Source: Psococerastis gibbosa
Taxonomy: Eukaryota > Arthropoda > Insecta > Psocodea > Psocidae
NCBI GenBank assembly: GCA_963971405.1
Contig: OZ020491.1
Location: 254,910-318,909 of the forward strand
Length of the DNA: 64,000 nucleotides
Direction: 5' to 3'
This document shows positions 54,640 to 64,000 of the stretch, in pieces. A program made the position numbers and the translations under genes. The notes beneath the pieces are model-generated. The model had not been told where the DNA came from, searched no databases, and worked only from the letters and a program-made list of their open reading frames with translations. Each line of letters opens with the position of its first letter. The stretch's first letter is position 1.

Positions 54640-55080
54640 GTATGGGACACCTCACTGCACTGAACTAAACTCACACGATAACACTTTGAAAAAACCTAAA
54701 TACTGTCACTGTCACCCAACTATAGGCAGACAAAACCCAGTATTAGTGAAACACTAACCGCACTCGCGACCGATACACAGTTACCGCGCTGGGCACGCAC
54801 ACATCCGTCCGCAACGAGAGTTCACTCTCGATTCCCAATGAATGAATGCAATTTTTTTTTGTGATTACAGGCCTCAACCTCGCCTGTAGGGAAGTGATGA
54901 TGGCCTGCCAGGTTTCAGGTACCCAGTGCCACCTCTCGGAACGGTTGGAAATTTGGGCCTGCCGTTTAAGTCAGCACTTTTGCCCAATCTAACAGGGTAT
55001 TTAATCTTATTATTCGTTCAGGGATCATTACTTTGTTTGGAAGGAAAAAGGTACCCGATGGGCCATTAAAACCTTCCATT
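54640..55080 (-). repeat. LINE 5'-region-like sequence, second copy of 50780-51250
   Basis: CACTAACCGCACTCGCGACC, then GATGATGGCCTGCCAGGTTT and CAGTGCCACCTCTCGGAA compare with GCACTAACGTAG, GGTGATGGCCGACCTGG and CAACCGCCACCTCTCGAA at 50800-51120. Their place upstream (minus strand) of LINE coding pieces suggests they are promoter/5' UTR sequence of this family. No frame is conserved. Confidence 0.4.
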
Positions 55081-55408
55081 GAGTCAAAAAATTTTTTTTA
55101 GCTCATGTTGGATACGTGGGGAGGCCTAAGATAACAGGAAGAGAGGCAGGAGACAGGAAAGTAAGAGGGGAACCTGTAGATAGCATAAGTATGAAATACT
55201 GGTAATAATAAGAAGCGTAACTACTCTGCAGCAGGGTGTAAGCTGAAACATAGAAGGAGTTAGTTACAGAAGTGGCAAACAGTAGCGTGTGCATATGCAC
55301 GTGTTTTCAATGTTTGTGTCAACAATCCTAACCTAAGGTACAAATTACAGGAAACAGTGTATATACACATATGAAATGTTGGGGGACACTTTTTACTGAT
55401 AATAGGGG

Positions 55409-56045
55409 TCAGGGTGGTTTTAGAATGTAGTCTCTGGGAAGAGGATATTTCCTCTGGTATAGGTCGTAGGCTCCGAGTTGGTTGATGAGTGGGAATTCAG
55501 AAGTCTGAGCCTTGAGGTAGAATTTCTCGGTGCTAGACGTGATAAAATCCCTTACAGTACCTATGTCACTATATTTTTCATAGAGTTTTTTGTTGGAAAT
55601 GTAGGGTGGGATGTTAAGGAGTTTTCTGAGCGCTCTATTTTGCACATTTTGCAGAAGTTGTATAGATTGTGGGGCCGCGCTTCCCCAAATTGCCGGAGCA
55701 TATGTAAAGACGGGTCTGATAATTGCTTTATAAAGCAATAGGCCGTTGTATTTCGATATTGGTGCCTTGCGGTTGTAGAGTGGTTTTAAGAGGTTTGGGG
55801 CCGCTAGGGCCTTGTTCCTAGTATGTCGAATGTGGTGACTAAAGCAGTTTCGAGTCCAGGTGGACGCCAAGGTACTTAACCGCTTTTTGCCATGGAATAG
55901 GTTCACCTTGGAGGAGAAGAGGGTTGGTTCCAATGGTCGGGCTTCTTTTCTTGCTGAACATGATTGCTTCAGTTTTGGTTGTATCGAGTTTAATTCTCCA
56001 CTGGTCTTCGTCGTAAAATTCCGATGGCACACCACACACACACAA
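55409..56045 (-). pseudogene. Jockey-type LINE reverse transcriptase C-terminal part
   Basis: Two frames join: QWRIKLDTTKTEAIMFSKKR and AVKYLGVHLDSKLL (55839-56045), then, after a frameshift near 55845, RNCFSHHIRHTRNKALAA, YNGLLLYKAIIRPVFTYAPA, IWGSAAPQSIQLLQNVQNRA and LRKLLNIPPYISNKKLYEKY. This is the thumb and C-terminal order of Jockey-clade polymerases, without RNase H. It is truncated at the 5' side by C/G-run sequence at about 56085. An A-rich stretch near 55090 may be its 3' end. Confidence 0.7.
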
Positions 56046-56329
56046 GACTGAATACAGGCTATTCCTACTACTACTATTTGGGGGGGGGGAGGGCTTGCCG
56101 CCAGTATTGAGTTATCATTGTTCAAATCTGTTCCAATAGTAATTTTAGCCACCTGGGCCGACAAACCAGGGGCCGGACTCCCTGAAAGGGGACCCGGTGT
56201 AAGTCTCAATTAGCCCCAGTACATCTGTAGGCAAGTTCTTTTTCGCATACTTACTTAACGTGTCCGAGCCTTGGACACGTTGTTGTCGCTTGACCCGGTG
56301 GTGGAAGGATTGGCCGACGGGGTAATTCC

Positions 56330-57780
56330 CGCCGTTACCAGGGACGCCCTTTTTCGCATTTTAATAGCATACGATTTTTCAAGCGTGAATCCGTCATTGT
56401 GGTCCTTAGATAGCTTTTAACAGTTTTTAATTGGCTGAAGGCTCTTTCGTAGCCTATAGTTGCAACTAGGCAGAGAAGAGAGAACGCCAGCTTAAGAATA
56501 TTTTTATACGGCAGAGAAACAGCAATGAATTCACTCATAATAGTTATATTTTGTTCATGTCCAGTGATAACACTGGTAACAGTAAATAAAACATTTAATT
56601 CATTTAAAAGCGTTTCGTTCTTCTTCAGGGAAGAGCTCTACTGTATTTTTTACATGTTTCATCTTTCATTTTTTCTTGTTTATGGGAAACGAAAAAATTG
56701 AATAAAACCTGGACATTGTCACGGAAGCCCATACAAAGAGAGTCCAGTAAATATTTAAATTCTTTCCAATAAAAACTCTGGAAAGAAATGTCTGCTTGAG
56801 TGTCTGCCTTGGTGTCAAGCTTTTTTGGTTTAAATTTATTCTAATTTTCGCAGCGAAAATTGATGCTGACAGGAGAAGAGCGTCCACGTCTTCACTTTTT
56901 TTTATTAATATCTTCCAAGACACTTAATGAACTTTCAATGACTCTTACAGAGTCAATTATGTCGCTGTGGGGGGTCTCTAAAAGCTCCTCTGTAAGGATT
57001 TTCATTTTCAGCATTATGTTTTTCATGAAGAACATACTGACAACAAAATCAAAAGATTTAATTTTCTTTGAAAGACCAAATGCCTTGGTTCTTATAGGAA
57101 CATCATAAAGTTGGTTTAAAGACATTTCAGTTCCAGTGGTTGTTCTTAATTAGAGTTCACTTCTTTAACACTTTCTGCTCGCGCCGTCCACCTTGTTTTG
57201 GACAGGTTTTTCAGTAGCAATGCATTTTCTATATGAGTATTTCTTTTAACCCTGTGGCTGAATGGCTCCCCATCGCCGACGCAAAAAAAATCTAATGCAT
57301 CATAGAAGTCTTCTATTATCAAACTACTATTGCAGCTGTGTTCGACCGTTCGTTCTGTTGTCTTGGCAAGGAATGTAGGGGACATGGTGACCAACCAAGT
57401 CCGATATTTTTTTCGTGTGCCATTAAATGAACAAAATGGCAAAATCAAAGGATTCAGACACTAATTTTGATGTTTTGATCTCGTATTTTATTAAAGTCTC
57501 ATAAATTTGGGTTGCTATTCATAGTCCTGTTTTGTCACAACATTCTAAAATATCCAATAATCTCTGTTTAGGTTCGCAGTTCTCGTCCACAATCCTGACT
57601 GCAATAGAAATTATGTCTTTATGGGCTTCATCTGGAGTGGTGTCAGCCATGACAAAAAAAAAATATTCTTTTACCTCTCTTATTATAAATTTTTGCACCT
57701 CTTGAGCCATATGAGGTATCATTCTGGGAGTCAGGGCTCATGTACGTTGCGTGGAAAGGTCGCAACCTTTTTTCATCAAA
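56330..57780 (-). pseudogene. hAT transposase, ZMYM1/DUF4371 type, multiply broken
   Basis: On the minus strand, IIREVKEYFFFVMADTTPDE (57600-57680, RNase H-fold Asp region of DUF4371-type hAT proteins) is followed by RLLDILECCDKTGL, then TFLAKTTERTVEHSCNSS, FFCVGDGEP and LLKNLSKTRWTARAESVKEV (57146-57448). Further on are LYDVPIRTKAFG, LLLSASIFAAKIRI, and finally the hAT dimerisation domain FSLLCLVATIGYERAFSQLK, TVKSYLRTTMTDSRLKNRML (56335-56538). There are four or more frame changes. The N-terminal TTF zinc finger is missing. No terminal repeats were identified, so the link with the hAT ends elsewhere in the window is unknown. Confidence 0.75.
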
Positions 57781-57953
57781 CCATCTGCTCAGTACCTGGT
57801 TATATCTTACAACAAGAGACAATTTCCTTCGCTTCTGTCACAGTTTTGACATTGTTTAGTTTTGGAATTACGGATACTTTCATTATAATTTATTTTTTAC
57901 TTTTATTACGATTGAGTTCCTTTCTAGTATCCGTTACGGTACAAGGCCACTAG

Positions 57954-59559
57954 CTAGTTTGGCAACAAAGGAGGCTTCACGCTTCAGCAGCAGACCACAC
58001 ACCAACCAAGAGCTAAGATACTCTCTGAGGAAGGGTTGCCATATATTTTGCTCAGTAAGAATTCGATAGATGGGTCCAGTTTATTTAAATAATAGAAACT
58101 CAAATTAAGATAATATGCCTTTGCATTACATTAAATTTTAATCAAAATATGGCATCCCCTCAGAGAACATCCTAACTCCGGAAGACTCACACTGAAAGAA
58201 ATTGTCCCTTAAATTTAACAGAAAAATTCCCTAAAAGAAGTGACAAGAGACATTTGTCCTCTTTGTTCAAGAGACCACGATTCCCTTAACTGGGGTTCCT
58301 GTTGAACCACGAGTAATTTCGATGCTGTTGGTGGAACAGAAAAAAAGAAAACAAAGGAATTATAACAGACTAGGTTGAGTCAGCCGCGAGAGGAATGCAA
58401 GTAAATAGACTTAGTTTGGTAAATTAGGGACATTGGATCCTTATGCCACGAGTGGATGACTGTTAAACTACCGGGGTGATCCTGGTGCAGCAACAAACAC
58501 GTTTCCGTAACTCAAGGAGATAGGTTGCTACATCCAAGAACATTGCACATTGCACAGGATAATTCTAGTAGGGCAGCGGGCTTAGTTCATTGATTCAACG
58601 AGGTAGGTTGGTAAGACCAAGGCGTTGTGTTGGTTGAACTGCCAGAACAATGTTGCTGCGCCAACCAATTTAAACTCTTAAGCCATGAGACTGACTTCCT
58701 TGGTTTATGATGGCTATCCTGTTGCGCCTAGGTGCATTTTCTCTCCTTCCATGTAACTTTCTCCCTAGGCCCACTAATCCTATTTCCTTATATTAAGAGC
58801 CTTCTTCCCGTACTCCAACATATCTACTTCCTTACACCTATACAGTAATATTCCCTTAGGTCTAGGGAGTTTTCTCGCCAGACCACTAGATTTAGTCCCT
58901 TGTGCCACAATAAATATTCCCGTACTAGAAGGGATTATTTCCCGTAGCGCAAGGAACTCGCGTACCCTACAGTTGCTTGGCACAAGGAACCGCCTTTCCC
59001 TAGCCCCTCCCCCCTGGCTGGAAATACCACCGACGACAAGCAATTTTTAGCCTGCATTCACTGCTACCGACAAAGTTCACAGTGAACGTGGGTAAGATAT
59101 TGCTCGCCCCAGGGTGGGTCGGCGGCCCCGGCGCAACTGGAACGTATTCGGGATACACCCTGTGAACAAGGAAGGAACAGTATTATCAATTATACAATAT
59201 TATGAATAAATGATTTTAATATATTATGATTATTATTATTTCTTTAGTTTCATTAATATATAGTACATTCACTTTGTAATCCTTTGTCCCTCATAGTCAG
59301 CAGCCTTAATGCTGCCTAGTTTGGCGACCGCTGCCCCAAATTGGCGTTCGAAGAGCCCTATGTGTTGCGGTACTACGTTCTCGAAGTCTAAACTTATCTG
59401 AAACAGTAATCATGCAAATTTTCATTACAATTATGTAAAATCAAATAATGCGATTTGTGTTGTCAGATACTAGTAGCATCTGCCCCTTTCGGTGTTATAT
59501 ATTAGTCTATAATACTTTGTATACAAACTACCTCTATTTTGGAAATGCTTATTGAACGG
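57954..59559. other. Unassigned sequence
   Basis: No supported gene. 58400-59040 has higher GC and irregular repeats of GCACAAGGA/GCGCAAGGA/CCACAATA type, and an 87-codon minus-strand frame (58780-59043) without a known domain. An (ATT)n microsatellite lies at about 59225-59250. Confidence 0.3.
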
Positions 59560-59730
59560 GGCACTCAACCAGCTAGCAAGGATATTGGAGGAATATAGTA
59601 TGAAAATCAACAAATCCAAAACAAAGGTGATGATGGCTTGTTGGAAACAGACCTCCCGGCAGAACAGATGTAACGCTTGACAACGTAAGAATTGAGCAAG
59701 TGACTGAATTTACGCATCTAGGCCCCAGCG
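59560..59730 (+). pseudogene. RTE-like LINE fragment
   Basis: MKINKSKTKVMMACWKQT and, in another frame, VRIEQVTEFTHLG match the start of the RTE-like tail at 11037 (MKINKSKTKVML, then NIKAFTYLGSK). Only about 55 codons survive. Confidence 0.5.
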
Positions 59731-59782
59731 GGCCTAGGGGGATTAATAACGGAGGATGGTCGAAGCAATAAGGAAATTTTTA

Positions 59783-60066
59783 TTATTTAACTGAAATACT
59801 AATACGCTGACTAAGGGTCTGTTGGCCGCAGGGCAGCACGTCCTGGCTGCTCTGTGAAAAAGGGAAAGACAGTACCTGTTTCTCCTGAATTTGTTCGCTA
59901 AGACGCTGACTAAGGGACGGCTGGCCGCAGGGCAGCACGTCCTGGCCGCTCTTTGACAGTGGGAAAGTCATCACTGGTTGGTCTTGAATGGGTCCGAGGT
60001 TTGACGTGATGGCCTCAGTCCATAGCAGATCCTCAAGAGAGTGCCCAGGCATCAGTTCTGGCGAAC
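59783..60066 (-). other. Candidate 3' exon with two 33-residue repeats
   Basis: On the minus strand a 16-base T tract and GCAG at 60067-60086 form a textbook splice acceptor. The frame from GSPELMPGHSLEDLLW runs 94 codons to TAA at 59783. It contains a tandem pair with a 99-bp period: FPLSKSGQDVLPCGQPSLSQ and FPFSQSSQDVLPCGQQTLSQ. The 99-bp period keeps the frame, and differences between the units are spread over all codon positions. AATAAAA overlaps the stop region. I do not recognise the protein. A T-tract from a retro-insertion is the main alternative. Confidence 0.4.
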
Positions 60067-60086
60067 CTGCAAAAAAAAAAAAAAAA

Positions 60087-61019
60087 GCCCGCGGGGCCTC
60101 TGGAATCCGTGGATTCCAGACGTCTCGCGAGTAGAGGGAAATCCGATACACTCGCTTTCGATAGTAACGTATGAGAACACACTTTTTTATGAATAACGAA
60201 CCAACTGCAGTTAGTTTCGGAAAAACCGACTAACTGCAGTTCAGGAAAAATCGACTAAGTCAAAAAGCACGTGTTTCCGCTCTTTGCGATAAAAATCCGG
60301 ATGTCCGGATGGTAACGCAGTCAAAACGGAACTCCCCCATTGCATCAACATCGAAGTGCACATATTTATAGCTCATCATCCAAATAAATGTTTTGATTTT
60401 TAACTGTTCATATAGTACTGAGACCCTTTACAGTTGTTAGATTTATCATTTTCTGAGCCTATATTGCCTTTAATAATTTACGAATGGAAGTATTAAGCTA
60501 ATTTTCTTCATTAATATTTTACAAAACTTCAAAAAATTTCAAACTTTATTGGCGGATAGAAATGGCGGGGGTTATAGCGAAAGTTCCTTGGCTCAACAGA
60601 ACCACATCCTTCCTGTACCAGGCAATGTCTCACAATTCAAAGAACATATTCCTTTAAAAGGGAAATGATATGCTGGCCGCATCAGCTGATCATCATAGCA
60701 TATATAATTTCTTTATGCGACATTGATGAAATATTCTGGATTGCATGGGAGGGACCATTACATGGGGGGAGTGTTAGACGCTCGAAGAAGTCTGACACCG
60801 CCTATAAGAATAATAATTAGCATCAGCGAATTAATGCTGCTGCTGAATGCTGCTGCGGGTATAGGGTATTTGCTGGATTAAGATGCATGATGCTATTGCT
60901 GAAAATCATACGATATGCATTGAAACCATAGCAGCATCATCGAGGGTGCTTTAGTATATATGGAAAGAACTAACGTAACATATCAGCAGCAAGTGGGCGG
61001 CTGAAGATGATGCTGATGG
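60087..61019. other. Unassigned sequence
   Basis: No gene supported. CGACTAACTGCAGTT/AACCAACTGCAGTTAG repeats near 60198-60245 form an imperfect inverted pair. GCATCAGC/GCTGCTGA motifs recur at 60820-61020. Confidence 0.3.
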
Positions 61020-61851
61020 AAATCCATCATCAATGCTTGCATTGGATCAAATTGAAGAATATTTAAGACGTAGCAGGAGCATTAACGAATTAACATGCGA
61101 TATATATATATATATATATATTTATAAACGCATCAGCAAGCGCTACATCAGTATATACAATACAGTACACTATCCAAACTTCGAAAGAGTGCTTTTGCTT
61201 CCTACCGAAAGAGAGTGTTCGGCGCTTTTTCGTCGCCTACATGAGGGCAACGGAGGAGAGTTTCAATAACTTGAAGGGAAATATAACTATATTTATATTT
61301 TCAATTTACACATACGCTACCGGGGTCACAAATTTTGTGTAACGAAGGGTTCCGGCACATAAGCTGGACTTGATTGGCTAGATGTCATTGACGGAAAATC
61401 TGAAATGTTGAATTTATATTTTCATACCTCATTCCATTAGTTTTCATTAAAATTGACCATTTTTGTTTAATTTTTTTCCAATTTAGTAAGTTTGCCCGCC
61501 GTCTCCCTAATAAATTTTATAATCTACAAGAAAGTTTTTGATTTAAATTACGAAATAATTGGTTCGTTCACAAGAAATTAATTTGAATTATTACCAATTT
61601 AGGTTTTCATTTATTGTTATAATTTTAAAAATGAAAGGGATGCCTTGGCCTAATGAACGCCAACTTTGGAAGAGTTCTTTTTATTTCCTCACGGCAGGAG
61701 AGCGTGTGGCGCTTTTTCGTCGCCATTATGAGCACAACGGAGGTAAACTTAATAAGAATAATAAACCGTGCATTTTTCCTACATTCATCCTACACCTGTT
61801 CCTAGTACCTGCAGTTGTACTCCTTTACTGTTGTTTTCATATTTTTAATTT
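61020..61851 (+). pseudogene. Decayed copies of a transposon-encoded protein (left part)
   Basis: Short frames repeat the motifs of the better copy at 62430: LPTERECSALFRRLHEGNGG (61200-61265), GFRHISWT-like GGTTCCGGCACATAAG (about 61349), then MKGMPWPNERQLW, TAGERVALFRRHYEHNGG and NKNNKPCIFPTFILHL (61631-61815). An (AT)n tract lies at 61097-61121. The units are separated and frameshifted. Confidence 0.45.
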
Positions 61852-62412
61852 TTGCTTACCAATTTATACGTAGTATAAGGAAAGCTTTGTGATGGTCGAT
61901 ATTTTCGATTCCGAGATTTCAACGGATTTACACGTTTTCAGGTCCCAGGAACAAGAAAAGTGGTTTTTCCGAAATGTCTGTCTGTTCGTCAATTTCGGGG
62001 CAAACTACTCGGTCGATTTTGATGAAATTGAGCATTTAGGTTAACAAAAATCATACCTTGGGACAATTTTTTTTTATTTTGGGCCAATTCAATTTGGGGG
62101 GGTTTTATTCTCAAAAAACGTCAAAAAAAAATTATTTCTCAAAAACGGCTCCAAAGATTTCTTTTAAATTGAGTAACGAAACCGGATAGGTGGAACACCC
62201 CGCTCCCCCCCCCCCCCCCCCGCCCCTTGGGATATCGGAAATATAACCACTGGAAAATTGGGCTCAATTATTTTTATTTTTTATTATTATTTTTTTTAAA
62301 GCATTGCGTGCTCTGCCATTATTGCTGTGTGGTAATTAATGTGTTGGTCTGACATATCTAGAAATTATCTCACTTCCAGTGACGTCACGTGGAACACCCC
62401 CCCCCCCCCGCT
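61852..62412 (+). mobile_element. Helitron-like element, 3'-truncated copy
   Basis: It begins TTGCTTACCAATTTATACG with the hairpin partner GTATAAGGAAAGC, then CACGTTTTCAGGTCCCAGG, a short GTCTGTCTG tract and GGCAAACTACTCGG. An internal deletion precedes GAGTAACGAAACCGG, and two C runs follow (62204-62221, 62398-62409). The displaced inverted repeat and 3' stem-loop are absent; transposon-protein sequence starts instead. Confidence 0.55.
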
Positions 62413-62429
62413 GATTGGTAGAGTATGCT

Positions 62430-62880
62430 TTTGCCCACTGAATTGCTATGTGAAAGTAAGGTTGAGCCAAAGCAGGAGCCTGGTTAGGCAATTAAGGGGA
62501 CTCAAGACTTATGTTGAACAGTCCAAATTTCTCTATGGCTTCATGGAGCGAAGAAATCAGGGTAACCGAAACATTGTGAAGTACAAATTACTGGATTCGA
62601 ACATTGTGTGTAATGATGCGTTCCGGCACATATTTGCCGTCAGCATGAGCAAGCTGGAGAAAATTTGGCTAGATGTGGACGAACACAACGGTCAATTCAA
62701 GGACAGGAGGGTCGCCATCCAAACTTCGGATGAGTGCTTTTGCTTCCTACCGAAAAAGAGAGCGTTCGGCGCTTTTTCGTTGCCTACATGAGGGCAACGG
62801 AGGAAACCTTAACAAGAATAATAATCCGTGCATTTTTCCTGCATTCATCCTACACCTATTCCTAATACCTATACCTAATT
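62430..62880 (+). pseudogene. Transposon-encoded protein fragment, best copy
   Basis: The frame gives FCPLNCYVKVRLSQSRSL, GLKTYVEQSKFLYGFMERR, NIVKYKLLDSNIVCNDAFRH, IFAVSMSKLEKIWLDVDEHN and GQFKDRRVAIQTSDE, then, one base out of frame, KRERSALFRCLHEGNGGNLN and PCIFPAFILHLF. The KY.L.....VC..AF...F.VS...L..I pattern resembles the N-terminal region of transposon-encoded proteins widespread in insect genomes, which precedes a DDE-like domain. The C-terminal catalytic part is not in the window. Confidence 0.5.
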
Positions 62881-62957
62881 CATACCTATAAGGTAATTTG
62901 TAGAGTTCATCCCCTGTCCATAGTATTATAATTGTCCTGAGTGTAGCAGTCCTTAGT

Positions 62958-63783
62958 TCCTTAAGGCCCGATTGGAGTCATTGTACCCCCCCCCCCTCCG
63001 CCGTCTCTTATGGGACTTCAATTGCTCATGAAAAGGCGAGGGTGTGGCTGTTTTTCAATTTTAATAAAGCATCGCGCCAATTTATATTTTAGTTTATTAT
63101 TATAATATTTAAATGAACGGGCTTCCCTGGCCTAATGATACACATAGGGTTGCCCACAGGCAGGGATTCATAAACATTTACATACAACACTTCTGTCGTA
63201 TTCATATTTTTAATTTTTTTAATGAACGGGATAGCTTGGCCTAATGAGCAGCGGAAGGATGCCCACCATCACCGCTAGGGGATCGTTTTTAGATCGAAGA
63301 ACCGTAACTGGATTGAGGAAAAGGTGATTGGTAGAGCATGCTTTTGCCCATTTAATTGCTGTGTGAAAGTAAGGTTGAGCCAAAGCGAAGGACTGTTTAG
63401 GCAATTGTTTTCAATACAAATATTATTGTTCTTTAGGGGACTGAAGACTTATGTTGAACAGTCCAAATTTCTCTATGGCTTCAGGGAGCGGAGCCTTCAT
63501 ATTCGGGTATATTTTAACTTTTCTTCTCTTAAAGGATGTTTTTCGGAAGCGCATATGCTAACCCTGTCATTCCTTAAGGCCCGATTGGAGTCATTGTACC
63601 CCCCCCCCCTCCGCCGTCTCTTATGAGACTCCGATTCCGCATGAAAAGGCGAGGGTGTGGCTGTTTTTCAATTTTAATAAAGCTTAGTACCAATATATAT
63701 TTTCGTTTAATATTATTATTTTTTAAATGAACGGGCTTCCCTGGCCTAATGAGCAGCTTAGGGTTGCCCACAGGCAGGGGCCC
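62958..63783 (+). repeat. Duplicated segment, offset of 613 bp
   Basis: TCCTTAAGGCCCGATTGGAG starts at 62958 and 63571. The two copies then share TCCGCCGTCTCTTATG, AAAAGGCGAGGGTGTGGCTG, TTCAATTTTAATAAAGC and GAACGGGCTTCCCTGGCCTA for about 210 bp. Between them, 63324-63500 repeats the FCPFNCCVKVRLSQS and LKTYVEQSKFLYGF frames. The array therefore grew by segmental duplication of the transposon fragments. Confidence 0.55.
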
Positions 63784-64000
63784 TGTATAGGCAATTTAGG
63801 GGACTGAAGACTTTAGTTGAACAGTCCTAATTTCTACATGGCTTCATGGAGCATGTTGAACAGGCTAAATTTCTCTATGGCTTCAGGGAGTTGAGAAATC
63901 AGGGTAACCGAACCATTGTGAAGTACAAATTACGGGATTCGATAATTGTGTGTAACGAGGCGTTCCGGCACATATTTGCCGTCAGCATGAGCAAGCTGGA
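63780..64000 (+). pseudogene. Transposon-encoded protein fragment, cut by window end
   Basis: GCAATTTAGGGGACTGAAG, TGGCTTCAGGGAGTTGAG, AATCAGGGTAACCGAACC, TGTGAAGTACAAATTACG and GTTCCGGCACATATTTGCCG follow the same order as 62490-62655. The sequence continues past 64000, so a more complete copy may lie outside. Confidence 0.5.

Overview
The window looks like AT-rich nuclear DNA of an arthropod, most likely an insect. I see no operons, no ribosome-binding sites and no intact host gene. It does contain several LINE clades, Tc1/mariner and hAT transposase remnants, many MITEs, hairpin elements, SINE-like sequences and homopolymer or microsatellite runs (many G or C runs of 8-20 bases). The species cannot be named from this sequence; the clade guess is inference.

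Layout. 1-9,700: a large foldback element, the first two copies of an 842-845 bp Helitron-like repeat, a simple repeat family here called family B, G-run MITEs and a broken DD37D mariner transposase. 9,860-13,185: a G-run MITE with a clean target duplication, then RTE-like LINE tails, one of them inserted in a family B copy. 13,186-15,164: a non-autonomous hAT element with a perfect 8-bp target duplication, inserted beside a GC-rich promoter-like stretch. 15,400-22,000: a LINE tail, two more Helitron-like copies (one carrying a nested Harbinger-like MITE), a 237-bp tandem duplication and a well-formed spliced exon signal. 22,015-29,552: two hAT elements, the second nearly 6 kb long because a CR1-type LINE with a PHD-finger ORF1 and an endonuclease/reverse transcriptase ORF2 landed inside it; ORF2 is one frameshift from intact. 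30,000-36,000: LINE tail and a 2.6-kb element with short imperfect terminal inverted repeats. 36,770-39,900: family D repeats, a SINE whose head resembles 5S rRNA, a LINE RT fragment and two candidate 3' exons. 41,300-47,100: hairpin MITE, broken mariner-like transposase, and a three-unit tandem array derived from a LINE ORF1 tail. 49,700-56,050: a cluster of minus-strand I/Jockey-type LINEs. 56,330-57,780: broken hAT transposase of the ZMYM1/DUF4371 type. 59,780-60,066: a candidate host exon with two 33-residue repeats. 61,000-64,000: a decayed array of a transposon-encoded protein that runs off the window.

How it fits together. Almost everything is mobile DNA layered on older mobile DNA. 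Nesting gives relative ages: for example, the Helitron-like copy at 2,523 and the RTE tail at 11,021 both interrupt family B copies, and the CR1 LINE interrupts the hAT at 23,562. The autonomous machinery present (CR1, I/Jockey and RTE reverse transcriptases; hAT, DD37D and a second mariner transposase) is all damaged here, so the many short elements presumably depend on copies elsewhere. The new-looking material is (i) the Helitron-like family with a 5' hairpin, GTCT core, displaced inverted repeat and 3' stem-loop, (ii) the G-run MITE family with 8-bp target duplications, (iii) the 5S-like SINE, and (iv) a few unassigned exon-like stretches.
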